DNA of 64,000 nt, taken from NCBI GenBank assembly GCA_963669155.1, contig OZ022576.1, positions 17,150,035 through 17,214,034 of the forward strand, written 5' to 3'. The notes under the pieces were generated by a model. The model saw nothing but the letters and a program-made list of their open reading frames with translations, made no database searches and was not told where the DNA came from. Positions 1-11,559 of the stretch are shown in pieces; within the stretch, counting starts at the first letter, position 1, and each line of letters begins with the position of its first letter. A program made the translations under genes and the position numbers. Origin of the DNA: Arbacia lixula. Taxonomy: Eukaryota > Echinodermata > Echinoidea > Arbacioida > Arbaciidae.

Positions 1-334
1 CAGCAAGTTATAAATTAAGACCACATTTTAAGCAAACAAACCAATGACTTGGCTGAACCAAGCCATCGTCTAAACTGCAAAATTTTTTTTTTTTACCACA
101 CGTATACTGGATTGCGGCAAAAGTGATGCTGCTACAGTGCTACATGTATGTTGGGGGAAACAATTGGCCAAGCCTTGTAATCATCATGATATGAAGACAT
201 ATCTCAATTACACTTCTTAAATGCTAGAGCATTTTGATAATTATAATACATTGCATGCATTAATGTTCATTTTTTAGATACTGCCAAAAAACACTGACAT
301 ACAAAGTTCTCTACTAGAAAAGAATTGTATACAT

Positions 335-477
335 TCTGTGTGCTTGTTCTTCCTGCTGTTTTGTAAATTTTGTGCAAGGAACTGGAGAGGTTGGGGGCTT
401 GGCAGCAAAATGCTCATTCTGATTGGCTGTATTTTGGGGGCGTTGGCAGATGTGTGTCCAAGAAAATCACCTTCTAA
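335..477 (+). repeat. Direct duplicated block, copy 1
   Basis: About 140 bases matching 2790-2927 at high identity, including the words gcttgttcttcctgctgttt and ctcattctgattggctgtat. It is interrupted on its right by the family 1 MITE; similarity resumes at 1029-1055. Confidence 0.8.
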
Positions 478-1028
478 AGGTCCTATGACATGAAAATGTA
501 TGTTGACTTCATTTGATATGTGTATAACAAAATTACTAACTGTTCAATAAAATTATGTGTCCTACATGTATATTTTAAAATAATTTGTCTCTATTTTTTC
601 TCAGGACTGATAAGCCCTGCCTCCAAAATATCCTCCAACTCAAGATTCTTCTTGTGACATCATCAAAGGTATAAATTAGCAGGAAAATAGACAGAATTCA
701 TGCACAAACTAAACATTGCAATGACTACCTGCAAGTGCTTATGATAGCATCACATGTTTATACAATGCAAATTTATTTTTTCCTTGGCATAGCTACATTG
801 TACATTTAGCACATTTCTGACATAAGTTGTTAGATGGTATTAAGTGAAGACATGTGATGCTCTTGTGGGCAGGTGGAGGTAGTCATTGCAACGTTTAGTT
901 TGTGCATATCAAATAATTGATCACACATAAGTGTGACACATACATGTAATTCCATTAAACAATTAATCATTTTGTTATATTAAGTTGCATCAAATTAAGT
1001 CAACATACATTTTCATGTCATTGGACCT
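478..1028. mobile_element. TTAA-site palindromic MITE (family 1)
   Basis: The ends are inverted: the left starts AGGTCCTATGACATGAAAAT and the right, read on the other strand, starts AGGTCCAATGACATGAAAAT, with similarity continuing ~80 bases. A second inner inverted pair (around 695-755 and 845-912) makes most of the element a hairpin. The flanks are TAA on the left (475-477) and TTAA on the right (1029-1032). A paralogous copy of the flanking sequence at 2790-2950 lacks the element and has a single TTAA at 2928-2931. There is no coding capacity. The target is typical of piggyBac-type transposition. Confidence 0.82.
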
Positions 1029-2051
1029 TTAATATGTTTATTAATTCACTCTCTCCAGCCAAGTGCAGCCATACTCTGTAGCATGTACAGTAGACTGAAA
1101 ACATTAAACAAATGTGAGATGCAGCTTACTGGTTGACTGACAACAATTCATGGTTTGCCCTTGCCACTCCCTAGTATGATCACCATCAGCGGCAAGTACA
1201 ATACAAGTAGCAGAGCGAGAAGAGATTGAGCGGGTCGCTTTCATGAAGTGACGTGTATTCACAGCTTATAAGGTCTGATAGTTTGATATAATGGGTAATG
1301 TACAATATTGTTGCTACGTTTGTGTTTGCTCAAGTTGTGTTCTGGTTTCATGCACACACATGAAGGAAAAATACAGGATACACAGAAAGTTTGAAAGATA
1401 ATACATTATCCACTTCAAGTTCAAACTGATTAAGTGTACTTATCATCTGGTTGGGTCATTACCGGTTCTCAGTACAGCATGACTAATCTCAGAGCAAAGT
1501 GTACAGGGAAAAAAGTTCACGTTATCATAACTTATGCCCCTTTTCTACATTGTATCCAAATATAATCAAAACATGGCCTTATTTTATGTTGACAAACTTT
1601 GAAATGTACTAGGAGTCTAGGATAACATTCATATGAAGAGAGAATGTCATTTTCAATACTGTTAACTACAGTAAAAGCTGATAGTTCAGCCTATAACACA
1701 CACACATGTCGCAAAAAAAATACAGATTTTTAGCAGACTCAAAAAATAATCTCAGATTTCTGAAATACTGTACATGTAAATGTATATTGTGGGGACAGAC
1801 TGGACATTGAACCACAAGCCCAATCAAGCTTTGCTCAGGATTTTTTATTGTGAATGACACAACAAAGTCATCAAGCTTTGCTGTATACTGTATGACCACT
1901 AGAACTCATGGGCCAACTTTTCAAGTTTCAACTTCCATACATGTATGTTGACCTCCTGTATACCTACACATGTACCAGTATGTTTGTACAATGCAAGTTG
2001 AGTGCACTTCACATAAAATTTGCATTCATGTTTATGAATGTGACATCACGG

Positions 2052-2304
2052 CAGGGTGGTCCCCAGTGTAGAAAACATGCGGTGCAAACACCACGCGTCA
2101 GGTCCAGAAAGTGATTGTGAGCCACGTGTGAATTCACTGCACCATGCGTAAAATCAGTATCAGTCTTATTATTTTTATTGTTTTTGTTTTCTTTGAGCCA
2201 CGCGTTCCATAGTTGTGTACCACGCGTCCAGCACAGATATCTGACAAAAAGTGACATTCTGCTTTTTTGAGCCATGGGTAAAAGATTTTCTGGTGACCAC
2301 CCTG
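2052..2304. mobile_element. hAT-like MITE with 8-base target duplication
   Basis: Terminal inverted repeats CAGGGTGGTC / GACCACCCTG are flanked on both sides by the identical octamer CATCACGG (2044-2051 and 2305-2312). An 8-base duplication and CAGGG ends are characteristic of hAT transposons. The interior has several ccacgcgt/ccatgcgt words and no transposase frame, so it is non-autonomous. Confidence 0.85.
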
Positions 2305-2789
2305 CATCACGGAAGCCTGAGAGAATTTTCCAGTGAAGCTAAATACAAACACTGTACATAAAATGTATTTTGGGCACTTTTCCAAATTACACATTTTAGT
2401 ATATGGAACAGTAGTTTACAATGTATAACACTGACTTGGTTTATTTTGTAAAACCATTTACCAACAGTTTGGCTCAGTTTCAACTGAATGTCCTACTGAA
2501 TCTTCATTTTTAAATGGAATACTACACTGTACATAAAGCACAATGTCCTAGCCTACTTCAATATACAGTACATTTGTAATGTGTGCTGTACATTGATGTT
2601 TGGATGTTCCACAGTTGCTATGCATGTTACAGAACCAAGAACCAGGGTATATACAGGTACATGGATGTTAATGTACATTATGCAGGTTCACTTCACTTAC
2701 GTACAATGTATGTGTGTGTTGTACTGTCTGTGAATTCATATGGTGGGCATACGAGTGGACACAGAAACACATGCTGCGAAATGCAAACA

Positions 2790-2950
2790 CATCTGTGTGC
2801 TTGTTCTTCCTGCTGTTTTCTAATTGTGCACTGAACTAGAGAGGTTGGGGGCTTGGCAACAAATGCTCATTCTGATTGGCTGTATTTTGTGGGCGTTGGC
2901 AGATGTGTGTCCTAGAAAATCACCTTCTTAATCTGCTTATTCACTCTCTC
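2790..2950 (+). repeat. Direct duplicated block, copy 2 (holds the empty MITE site)
   Basis: Same block as 335-477 plus 1029-1055, but uninterrupted: the sequence runs through caccttc, TTAA, then a short spacer to attcactctctcc. It serves as the pre-insertion reference for the 478-1028 element. Confidence 0.8.
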
Positions 2951-3181
2951 CATCAAACTATGCAATGTTTGCCAAAGACTGTCCCAATTCAGTTTGTTGT
3001 GAATATACTGAACATGTACATACTTGTATACAATGTATTTTCTTGAAAAGGCATGGAAGTACATTTTGATGTTCTGAATTGTTATGGACTTAAATGTATG
3101 TTATAAAAATTGTACAATTACGTTCCTGTTATTACAACTTGCACTTTGTTATCATTAGTTCTCATAATCATCTATGGTTAG

Positions 3182-3655
3182 GTGACCAGTGAAGGATGGC
3201 TTGTGAACCAATGTAGGAAGAGAGGGGTTGGTGGAGTTCGCCAAAGAGTTGTAGGTTCAAAGAGATGGCTTTGGTATGGTACATTGTACCATAGTTACAT
3301 GTACATTGTAGATGAGGTGGGAGTAGGGAGGATGGTAACAGAAAACGTGCAGTGAAGGATATGTTGTTAACCTATGCAGGAAGAGAGTGGTTGGTAGAGT
3401 TTGCCCAGGAGTTGTAGGTTCAATGTGATGATTTTAGTGGTTAGGTGAGGCGGGGTGGGGAGGATGGGAACAGGAGGTGACCAGTGAAGGATAGGTTGTG
3501 AACCAATTTAAGAAGGGCTTGGTAGAGTTTACCGAGAAGTTATGTAGGTTCACTGTGATGAATTTAGTGGCTCGGTAAGGTGGGAGTGAGGAGGATGGTA
3601 ACAGGAGGTGTGCACTGAAGGATGGGTTGTGAACCAATGAGGGAGTAAGGATGTC
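3182..3655 (+). repeat. Minisatellite, four ~135-160-base units
   Basis: Units start near 3182, 3344, 3478 and 3609 and share gtgaaggat, gtgaaccaat, ttggtagagttt, gttgtaggttca and gggaggatggtaacag. They have diverged by substitutions and small indels. It lies in PDK intron 1. The frame across it on the minus strand follows the repeat and is not a gene. Confidence 0.75.
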
Positions 3656-4220
3656 TTTCACTTTCTAGAAAGAATGCGCCACCAAAGCATGCTGATCTCA
3701 AAATCACAATGGGAAAACAGTAAGCAAAAGATCAGGAGGCAGATGTGGTAAAGCAGTGAATAAAGAAAGATGCCCATAGTGTTGTTGTCCAGAAGGATAG
3801 CAATAATTTTCAGACGATTGCCAAGATTATGGTGTTATGGAAAGTGGATTTAAGAAGGCCTTCCCAGTTCCACAAGGTGAGCACTGGGAGATTGTTCATG
3901 ATACATGTACATGTACATGAACAGTATATAAACAATGTTTGGGCATTGTTATTTAGCTCAATTTTATTTCCATGATGTGAGACTGGTCTTTTTCTGTTTT
4001 TGAAAAAGGATTTTTTGTTTTCATAGAGGTTTGTATGTGAAAATATATTTCCAATGGTGTATCAAATGTACAGGTAAAATTAAGCAAATGAAAATAAGAG
4101 TTTTCAACAAAAAAATAGTATACGTTTGTAACTTTACTTGCATGTCAAAAATTAATTGCAGGCAAATCATTCACATAAAATCTGGGGAGGTTAGGTCACA
4201 TACTTTTGTACATGTACACT

Positions 4221-4391
4221 ACAGCTCAAAGGAATTGGCATAGGGAAAGGGAAAAAACGTGGAAGGACCCGCAGCTTTGCTTTTTAGGCTGAAACATTGT
4301 GTTTCATGCTGAACTGGACAAAATATACCACGGTTTAAAACTGCGGCTCCTTCCCTTCTTCCCTTTCCCTACGCCAATTCCTTTGAGCTGT
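4221..4391. mobile_element. Short foldback (hairpin) element
   Basis: The left arm acagctcaaaggaattggca is matched in inverse at the right end (tgccaattcctttgagctgt with one change), continuing through tagggaaaggga. Arms of about 50 bases surround a ~70-base loop. The target duplication is not clear. Confidence 0.7.
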
Positions 4392-4595
4392 TGTATAGGT
4401 GAAATCAATCACAACATTTACAACAGCAATTCATGAAAATATACAACAATCCCAAGCTTTCCTAATGCAGGAAATTGTGAATCTCCATAACCCTGGTCAA
4501 TCTCTTTAATTTGCATCAATTCTACAGCATTCATGTACGCTGATTGTGACAGGTAATCGAAATGCAGGAGATCTCAAAGAGATAGAGATAGATGT

Positions 4596-5000
4596 ATCTT
4601 GGTTTGAATAAACGGAGACACATGAAAGAAACACATAAGTGAAGATTTGATAAAAATCCTTCAAATGATAAGTTATGATCTTTTAAATTTGTTATTTTGT
4701 GACATCACGTGTGAGGTGCTGTGTAAAATTTTCGTCGAAAATATTTATTTTCTCCAATATACATATACGTCCTTTTGGCTACACATTTGATACATCATTA
4801 GATATACGTTTTTACATATGTACATACCTGTGGGACACAACATGTGACATGATGTCACACAATTGAAATTTCAAAAGATCATAACTTTCTTATCCTTTGT
4901 CTTTAACAGATTTTTTACAAACCTTCACTCTTGTCTTTCTTTCATGTTTATGGCTTTATTGAAACCAACTTATTTTCAGGGTAAACTATCCCTGACCCTG
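4596..5000. mobile_element. TTAA-family palindromic MITE (family 2), worn copy
   Basis: Related over its length to the intact copy at 52223-52660: it shares aagttatgatcttttaaa, the gtgacatcacgtg motif and the inverted right arm ending ttttcagggtaaactatccc. The left tip appears to have lost about 20 bases, and no clean target duplication remains. Confidence 0.7.
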
Positions 5001-5204
5001 TTTAAGTACACGCAGAGTCTAACTCATTGTTTATAGAATATAGCCTAGTTTCACTGTATAGTAATAGTATTAATACTAGTAATTGAACTAACACTCATCA
5101 TTCACTACTGCCACTGGCACCATCCAGTGAACAACAACATACATGTACATAAAGTGCATATGGATCTAGAAAACATTTTTTTCTCCAATAATGGCAATAT
5201 TTAC

Positions 5205-5319
5205 CGAAGTCCATGAACTGCTTGATCGACAAAGGTGAAGGTGAAAACTTTGAGTAGTATTCCATTTGTGCTTGCATGTTCTTCCTCGCCAAAGCGAGAA
5301 GACGTATTGTTAAACGCAT
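5205..5319 (-). CDS. PDK: Pyruvate dehydrogenase kinase, first coding exon (partial gene)
   Basis: Exon 1 of a mitochondrial pyruvate dehydrogenase kinase, which phosphorylates and inactivates the E1 subunit of the pyruvate dehydrogenase complex. The exon encodes 38 residues plus one base: a short basic, hydrophobic start (MRLTIRLLALARKNM), then YYSKFSPSPLSIKQFMDFG. The stretch FSKFSPSPLSxKQFxDFG is the hallmark N-terminus of PDKs, and vertebrate PDK exon 1 also ends at DFG. The donor is G|GTAAAT at 5204-5203 (phase 1). An alternative in-frame ATG lies 33 nt upstream (5352); I chose the inner one because it fits the family length and gives an Arg-rich targeting start. Exon 2 (EKTSFMFLRQE-like) is not found between 1 and 5204, so intron 1 exceeds 5.2 kb and the rest lies left of the window. 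BCKDK is less likely, because its N-terminus differs. Confidence 0.82.
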
Positions 5320-5800
5320 TGTGATGGTCTGAGTTGAGGTTAGACCAGACAAGAGACAGTGCGTCTGAGCTGAATTTGTGATATATGCTCCACAGCTCCA
5401 CTAGTTGCGGCATGCAGTTGCTCGCTACTGCGACTGCCTGGACTTGTGGGTCGTTGGTGCCGCTACAGACCGGTCGATTGATCTTCTTCTTAATCTTGGT
5501 CCCCAGGCCAGTCGAACTCAACCAGACGCCGGTAGATTATTCAGTGCAAACGTCAACGATTTTGAAAAGGCTCTTTACGGCAACACTATTCCAAGTTAGG
5601 CACAATTTGTTCCGCAACGGATCTAATTATTCATAGGAAGCTCAAAGCCAGATATTAGATGTAGATCACACTTGCAGGTATTTCAAGTTGTATCACCGAA
5701 TGTTTCGTCGACGTTGATACCGCAACTCTTGTTCGTAAAATGACCTATATACGGCGCGCTATTCATATTGCATGCATACGTGCGCTATCACTCGCGCTGT
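5320..5800 (-). promoter_or_regulatory. Probable PDK 5' UTR / promoter region
   Basis: About 480 bases upstream of the PDK start that are richer in CpG and G+C than the AT-rich surroundings (for example around 5430-5620 and 5705-5790). No TATA box is evident at a set distance, and the transcription start cannot be fixed from sequence alone. Open frames seen here on both strands match no protein I know and probably reflect base composition. Confidence 0.35.
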
Positions 5801-6827
5801 TATTTGTGTACAAAAATATACCAGTAAAAATCCGGAGTAGCCAATCGAACAACTAATAGTAGTTGCAGCAAATTTTAGTTATTTTTAATATTTTTTATGA
5901 TTTGTTTAAACCAAAATATTGTTCATTTTACTTTTAATTATTTATTTTAAAGGATATTTTTTTTATTTGGAGTTCAAAATTTTATAATCAACTTATTATT
6001 CCGTTTAATTGTACAGTATGACGTCACGGAATTTCCCCAGACTCTTTTGACGTTGCAAGCACTCTGCTGCAAAGCCTTTGCAATCGAATCAGCTGGCCCG
6101 GCATGGAAAATACGTTTCATATTCGAATTTTACTGGGTTGAGGATCGTCATGGGGCCAGGGGGGTGGGGAGTGGGGGTGGGGGGGGGGGGGGCGAGAATT
6201 TTCTAAATAATGGGAGGTGAGGTTAAAATAGTCAGTGGCAGTGAATGCACAAGTACACTGATCTATAATAGACGATAAAAAGACCATAATAGAAAAGAAA
6301 AAAAGATATAATCCAAGTTCTCATCATAGGCCTACGTGCATTATTCCCAACAATGTCTGATTATTACACTGTGCTTGATTGCAATGCATATTTTTATCAT
6401 TCTTTATATATTTGTAGTTCTTTATTTATTGTGTCATTATCATTATTTTTTGGGTGAGGGGGTCGATAGACATGTTATGATATGCCTATAGGCTGTTTTC
6501 ATTTCAGCAGATCAAGGAGGTGTTAGGAAGAACCCATGCTTGGCACTGCCGAAAAATAATGTGTGCAGCACGGTGCTTTTCCAATGTTTAAACAATTAAC
6601 AACTGATTGTACGTGTGGCAACGGCTTCTCAGACTCGAGAACAAAAGAAATGTAGTGTTATTTCGCTTAAATTGTCCAGTTCTGTTGGATGGCTTTAATA
6701 TTTTTATATTTAAAAAAGAACAGATATTAAAGAACAAAAGTGTTTTTTTTTTTTTAATTTACAAAGAAATTTACAAAGAAATTTACAAAGAAATTTACAA
6801 AGAAATCTGTCTGACTTGTTTTTTCGT

Positions 6828-6920
6828 TCATTTACAGGATGGAGCACGCTATCCTTACTACTGGGTGTATGCCTAAAATTTCTTTGTAAATTGAAATTAC
6901 CCCAGAAAACCTTTTCACCA
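6828..6920 (-). repeat. Dispersed repeat, copy 1 (inverted)
   Basis: Read on the minus strand it matches 62424-62528: ttctggggtaatttcaattt, then aaagaaatt, then a segment with ggatagcgtgctccatcctg. The adjacent atttacaaagaa tandem run looks like a local expansion of this repeat's own sequence. Confidence 0.65.
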
Positions 6921-8441
6921 AAAGTGTTTTTGTAAGTAAAATATGTCAGCTGCACGCAAATAGTACATTAAGATGTAATTTTGATAATGATTGAAACCCA
7001 CAATATTCTAGAAAAATCCGGATAGTGAAGAAATTAGTCAAAAAAAAATTATCTTATATCTCCGTTGATTCAGTCATTCTAGGTTTTAAGAAGAAGGCCG
7101 AGTACACGGATCTTTAGTCGTGTTGCCCTTAACTTTCTTGAAAATTGTGTGATAAATATAAACAATAAATTATGAAGTAATATGACAAGAAACACAGCTT
7201 CGAGAAACAATTTAGAAATTAAAGATATTTTCCAAGTTGACATCAGTTAAATGTCGGTACTGAGCATGGGACATCAAACCGTTGTAGTGATTGTGGAATG
7301 CACGCATACATTTTGATCATTATGCTTTAGTTGTTCCTCCTGCTTCCTAACACCTCCCTGTTCTGGGTAAGACATTGTTTTCTTTTCTTTTTCGAGTACA
7401 TTATTATTATAATAACGAATATAGCTTTTCAAAAAGAAAAAAAAAATCTTTCGTACCATGACAAAGTATGACATCACGGAATTCAGCTCCCCAGATCCTT
7501 GTGAAGCTTGTGCACGGATTCACTTGCTGGCTCATGCTCTCCGATAGGAACCACCCACGGGGTCGTCCAAAACTCCACTTGCCATCTAATTTCGTTTAAC
7601 CCTCTGGGTACTAAGTCATCATCCATTGACTTGTTACAAAGTGATGTGCCCATGCATGGTGATGTGAGGGTTTAAGTCAGCTGCCAGTTCTAAAATTGTG
7701 ACTTTTTGAGGAACTTTTTAATGTTGTATTTTCATTTTTCGTAATATTTACACTTCCTACCCACCCCCCCCCCCCCCACCATCTTTTGAACTGCTAAAAG
7801 GCCACCCTAACTTAGGCTAATGTGTTTGCATAATCCTCAATTTGAATATCTATTTAGGATGATAGACCTATATAGGCCTATTATAGCTATATAGAAGCAC
7901 TTACCATGACACAATTACCATGACCGAAAATAATGATTCTGAAGAAAATATTGTTTTTATCTCTTTTATTTTTATAGAAATTGCCCCCAAATTGCCCCGC
8001 CCCGCTGAACAAATCAACCTTCAGCTTATGTGTAAATTTCAGCTCGTTATGACTTACAACTTTTTAGTTATAAATAACAATTTCGAGTGTCACATTTGTT
8101 GCATTCGTGTCATTTGGGTTCCGTCTGCATGGGGGCGCCCCCACCTATTAGAAATGCAGTCAGTGGTATCTTGTGTATACAAATAGTATGCTCAACATGT
8201 GTCCACAGACTCCACATCCTACCATTGTAGGTCGGCTTCTAACACCTCCGAACTTTGCCCAGGTTGGGGTGGCCCTGTGGTTGGGTACTTGTGCTTGTAC
8301 TTGTACATACACACTGAAACGAATACGAGCGCATGCACACCTTTTCTCCCGACTCCTATTTGTTCTCTCTCTCCCAACTCTCTACTCTCCTTCTCTCAAA
8401 CACAAACACACCACCAGCACATCCCACACACTAACTACCCC

Positions 8442-8446
<5 letters not shown>

Positions 8447-8502
<56 letters not shown>
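8447..8502 (+). repeat. (CT)n microsatellite
   Basis: An almost uninterrupted CT dinucleotide run of about 28 units. Frames running through it encode only Ser-Leu repeats and are not genes. Confidence 0.95.
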
Positions 8503-8504
<2 letters not shown>

Positions 8505-11500
8505 AAGATGATCATCACATAGCACAAGTTATGTTCACTTGTATCTATTATTTTTTTATTACTGACAGGTGAATTCGTGATTCAGTAAAACAATTCCTGC
8601 AACAGAAATATAACTTTGTACACAAGCCCAAATCAAACAGAGAGAAAACTCACATTAATTGAATAAAAAATCAAATATTTGAATAGTACCAAATTTGACA
8701 TGAAGTTATGAAAAATAGGTTGTAAATGCCTATGTTTGTTTGAACTTTTTCACCAAAGAATTATTCAGGTATTTATGTAATTTATTTGCAATAACATATT
8801 TTATTACGTTCAAATTGATGAGTACTTTCATAATAAAAAGGCAAGTTACCAAACATTCAATCCATATGGTAATACATGAAGTGACTTTTTCTTTTACTTT
8901 TTATATGATTTTTTCTGCAAAAAGAACGAACACAAACAACTCTACAATGGTGGGCACAGTCCATGCATACAATATTTGCAAATAATTTAAAGACAACACA
9001 ATGAAAATCTCACTCCCATTTTAGTCTAAGCAGTTTTTAACTTTAGACATAAACTTGAAATGGTACACAAAATAATGATAATAGACAATACAAATAAGAA
9101 TTATACAAGAAGTCGTTTTATATTTACAGTACATTGTAATTGTGTATCAATTCTACATGAAAACTGTTCTGCTATTTTGGCTGCAAACGATAGATTTTAA
9201 ACTGAATGTTATAACGTTTTGAAAGTATTCTCATTACTTTTGTCTAAATTGTACGCAAACAAACAAGTCTAAATATCTTTAGTAGGTGTATGAACATATA
9301 CACGTAAATAAAAAATATAAGAAACACCTTAAATAATATCAAATATATTTTACACAATCTACATGTACAATGTAGATACCTAATAACTGCAAATGAATAC
9401 AGACCTGTAGAAAATGCATGTACACTGTAAATGTATTTACAACCACAGGGAACATTGCTATGACAATAGCTCAGGTAAGCCGAGGTCTGTATTACTCAGA
9501 CACTAGGGTGCGTGTGAAATGGGAGAATCATCATCTACATGTACTGTAACCCTGAGAGAAAGAATACAACAGAAGGACAATTCTGGATTACATGTAGTGT
9601 TACATCTATCTTGATTACGTCACTTGCCTATTCAGTACAAATGTACATACATGAATATGTCATTATCAAATATAAATTACAACAGACCCATAGAGGCATG
9701 ATTTTAACAATGTATACTTACGGATATAATTTACAAGCTGTATATCCTACAGAGATCTTTCAATTGCCAGTACCATGATCGATTGCTACATGTGCTTATT
9801 CATATCTCTTCTTTAAATACATTGCAATAAATAAATGCACATATCAAAGGACTATGCAATGTGATTGTACATTAGAAGGCTGGATATAAACAGAATAAAT
9901 AAATTTATACATGTACAGGAAGGTCTACTCTTTTCAAAACTTTATTAAAATCATAAGCTCTAGATTTCAACAAGGAAAATAAGTGCCACATTGCCAATGT
10001 TTTTAAATAAGTTGATAAATTAAATTGAATACTGAAATACATACATGTATGTACATGCACATCATGTGACACAATTCTACACCTACAGTGTACACAAAGA
10101 GCATATTTGTCTCTAAAATTGACTCTTTCAAAATTCAGACAAAATGATTCAGGTTAATGCAAATACATCTGTACTGGTCCAGTTTACGATAACACTGAAA
10201 CATATAATCCAGTCCATGCATTAACAAAAGGTCATGATAAATACTAATAACTTGACAGAGACATCTAGATCTTTACTCTCAAACAACTCAACCTGACAGA
10301 AAATATGAAAGTTGATTGGTGCTTGTCCACGATGATTGAAATGGTATGAGGGTCAAAGTGACAGAAAGAACATTATAACAGGTTGATCCTTTTCAACTTG
10401 AAAATGCTTTGAAAAATTGGGTTAAAACATCCCCTTCCACCCAACAAGAGCCAGCAAAGGTAATATGTAACTGAATTATTTGAAATTTCAATGTGCCTGT
10501 ATGAGCGTCTTCCATGCTTTCCACATGTTCTTGTATTTCAAGAGCTACTTCAAAACTGTTTGTTTATATTCCACAAAGGCTACTTTTCAAGGGCAAATTG
10601 CGTACAAAGCTAGGACAATTACAATGTATTTAGTATAACTGAATATTGAGATCTCATTATATTTCTCTGGTCAGCATAGAAAATCACGCAAAAGATATTA
10701 ACAAAGACATAGAGGTAAAACAGTCTGTTTGCTAGTGCATTTCTGTTTTCATCTAGGAGCATTACCTGAGATTTTAATGGATACATGCAGACAATGCTAA
10801 TGTGTATTTTTATTACTTGATCAAGCACAACAATCTACCACAGATACATGTATGAACTATCTCATGAGGCATCTAGAAAAGTGGAAGATTACATGACCGA
10901 TATCACGACAAGGGATCTCCATTCAAAATGTAAATAGCCCTCTAATTATTCATCTTTAGTGGTGGTGATTGAGTGTGAAGGTGTGTGTTGGGGGTAGGGT
11001 TGGGGTGAGGGAAGTGCTTGGAATAGGATGGATGGTGGGGGATGAGGGAGGGGTAGGAGGGGACCAGCCCCTATAATGAGGTATTACAATGTTCTGAGCT
11101 ATCAATGGCTCTATCAATGTGCTCATATTGTATCAACACCTAACCCCTCAAAAGCACAATTATCAAAGTAGGATATCATCAGAGTTGTTACCTATGTGAT
11201 GACATCTATAGGGTTACTGAGAATACCACTGCACTACATCAAATTAGCCCCATTTCTGCAAGATACTCAGTCATTTTTAATTTTAAACAGAAATCACAGC
11301 ATAAAATATTTGATTTGTCACAGCTCCACTGACATCATGATTAAGACAGATGCAATGGTTTGAGCACAGAAGAAAACATCTTCATTTTATTTGAAGTTAT
11401 TAAATGATACTTAGTAGTATTCTTGGGCGCACTGAATACCCCTATGATATACATTCTCATTTTGTAGACTTCTACCAGTAAATGCAAAATAGACTTGTTG

Positions 11501-11559
11501 ATTGAAAATGTGCAGCAGAAAAAATGCCTTAAGTTATTCAATAAATGAGCAGAGTGAAA

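Larger units (their letters stand above)
1..5204 (-). other. PDK intron 1 (partial), repeat-rich
   Basis: No exon can be supported here. The stretch holds a direct duplication of ~140 bases (335-477 and 2790-2927), a 551-base TTAA-site MITE, a 253-base hAT-like MITE, a four-unit minisatellite (3182-3655), a palindromic element (4221-4391) and a degraded copy of a second MITE family (4596-5000). The rest is AT-rich unique sequence. Confidence 0.6.
5801..11559. other. Intergenic region between PDK and RSBN1
   Basis: No supported gene. It contains poly-G and poly-C tracts (6180-6192, 7766-7780), a (CT)n microsatellite (8447-8502), a short tandem run of atttacaaagaa (about 6764-6810) and one copy of a dispersed repeat (6828-6920). 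A short block at 6014-6045 (agtatgacgtcacggaatt, with a CRE-like TGACGTCA) is partly repeated at 7465-7495. The rest is AT-rich sequence without recognisable features. Confidence 0.5.

Noticed and set aside
6014-6045. CRE-like TGACGTCA as a PDK enhancer
   Set aside because: A single 8-base match about 700 bases upstream, partly repeated at 7465 with a changed core; it looks like part of a small repeat.
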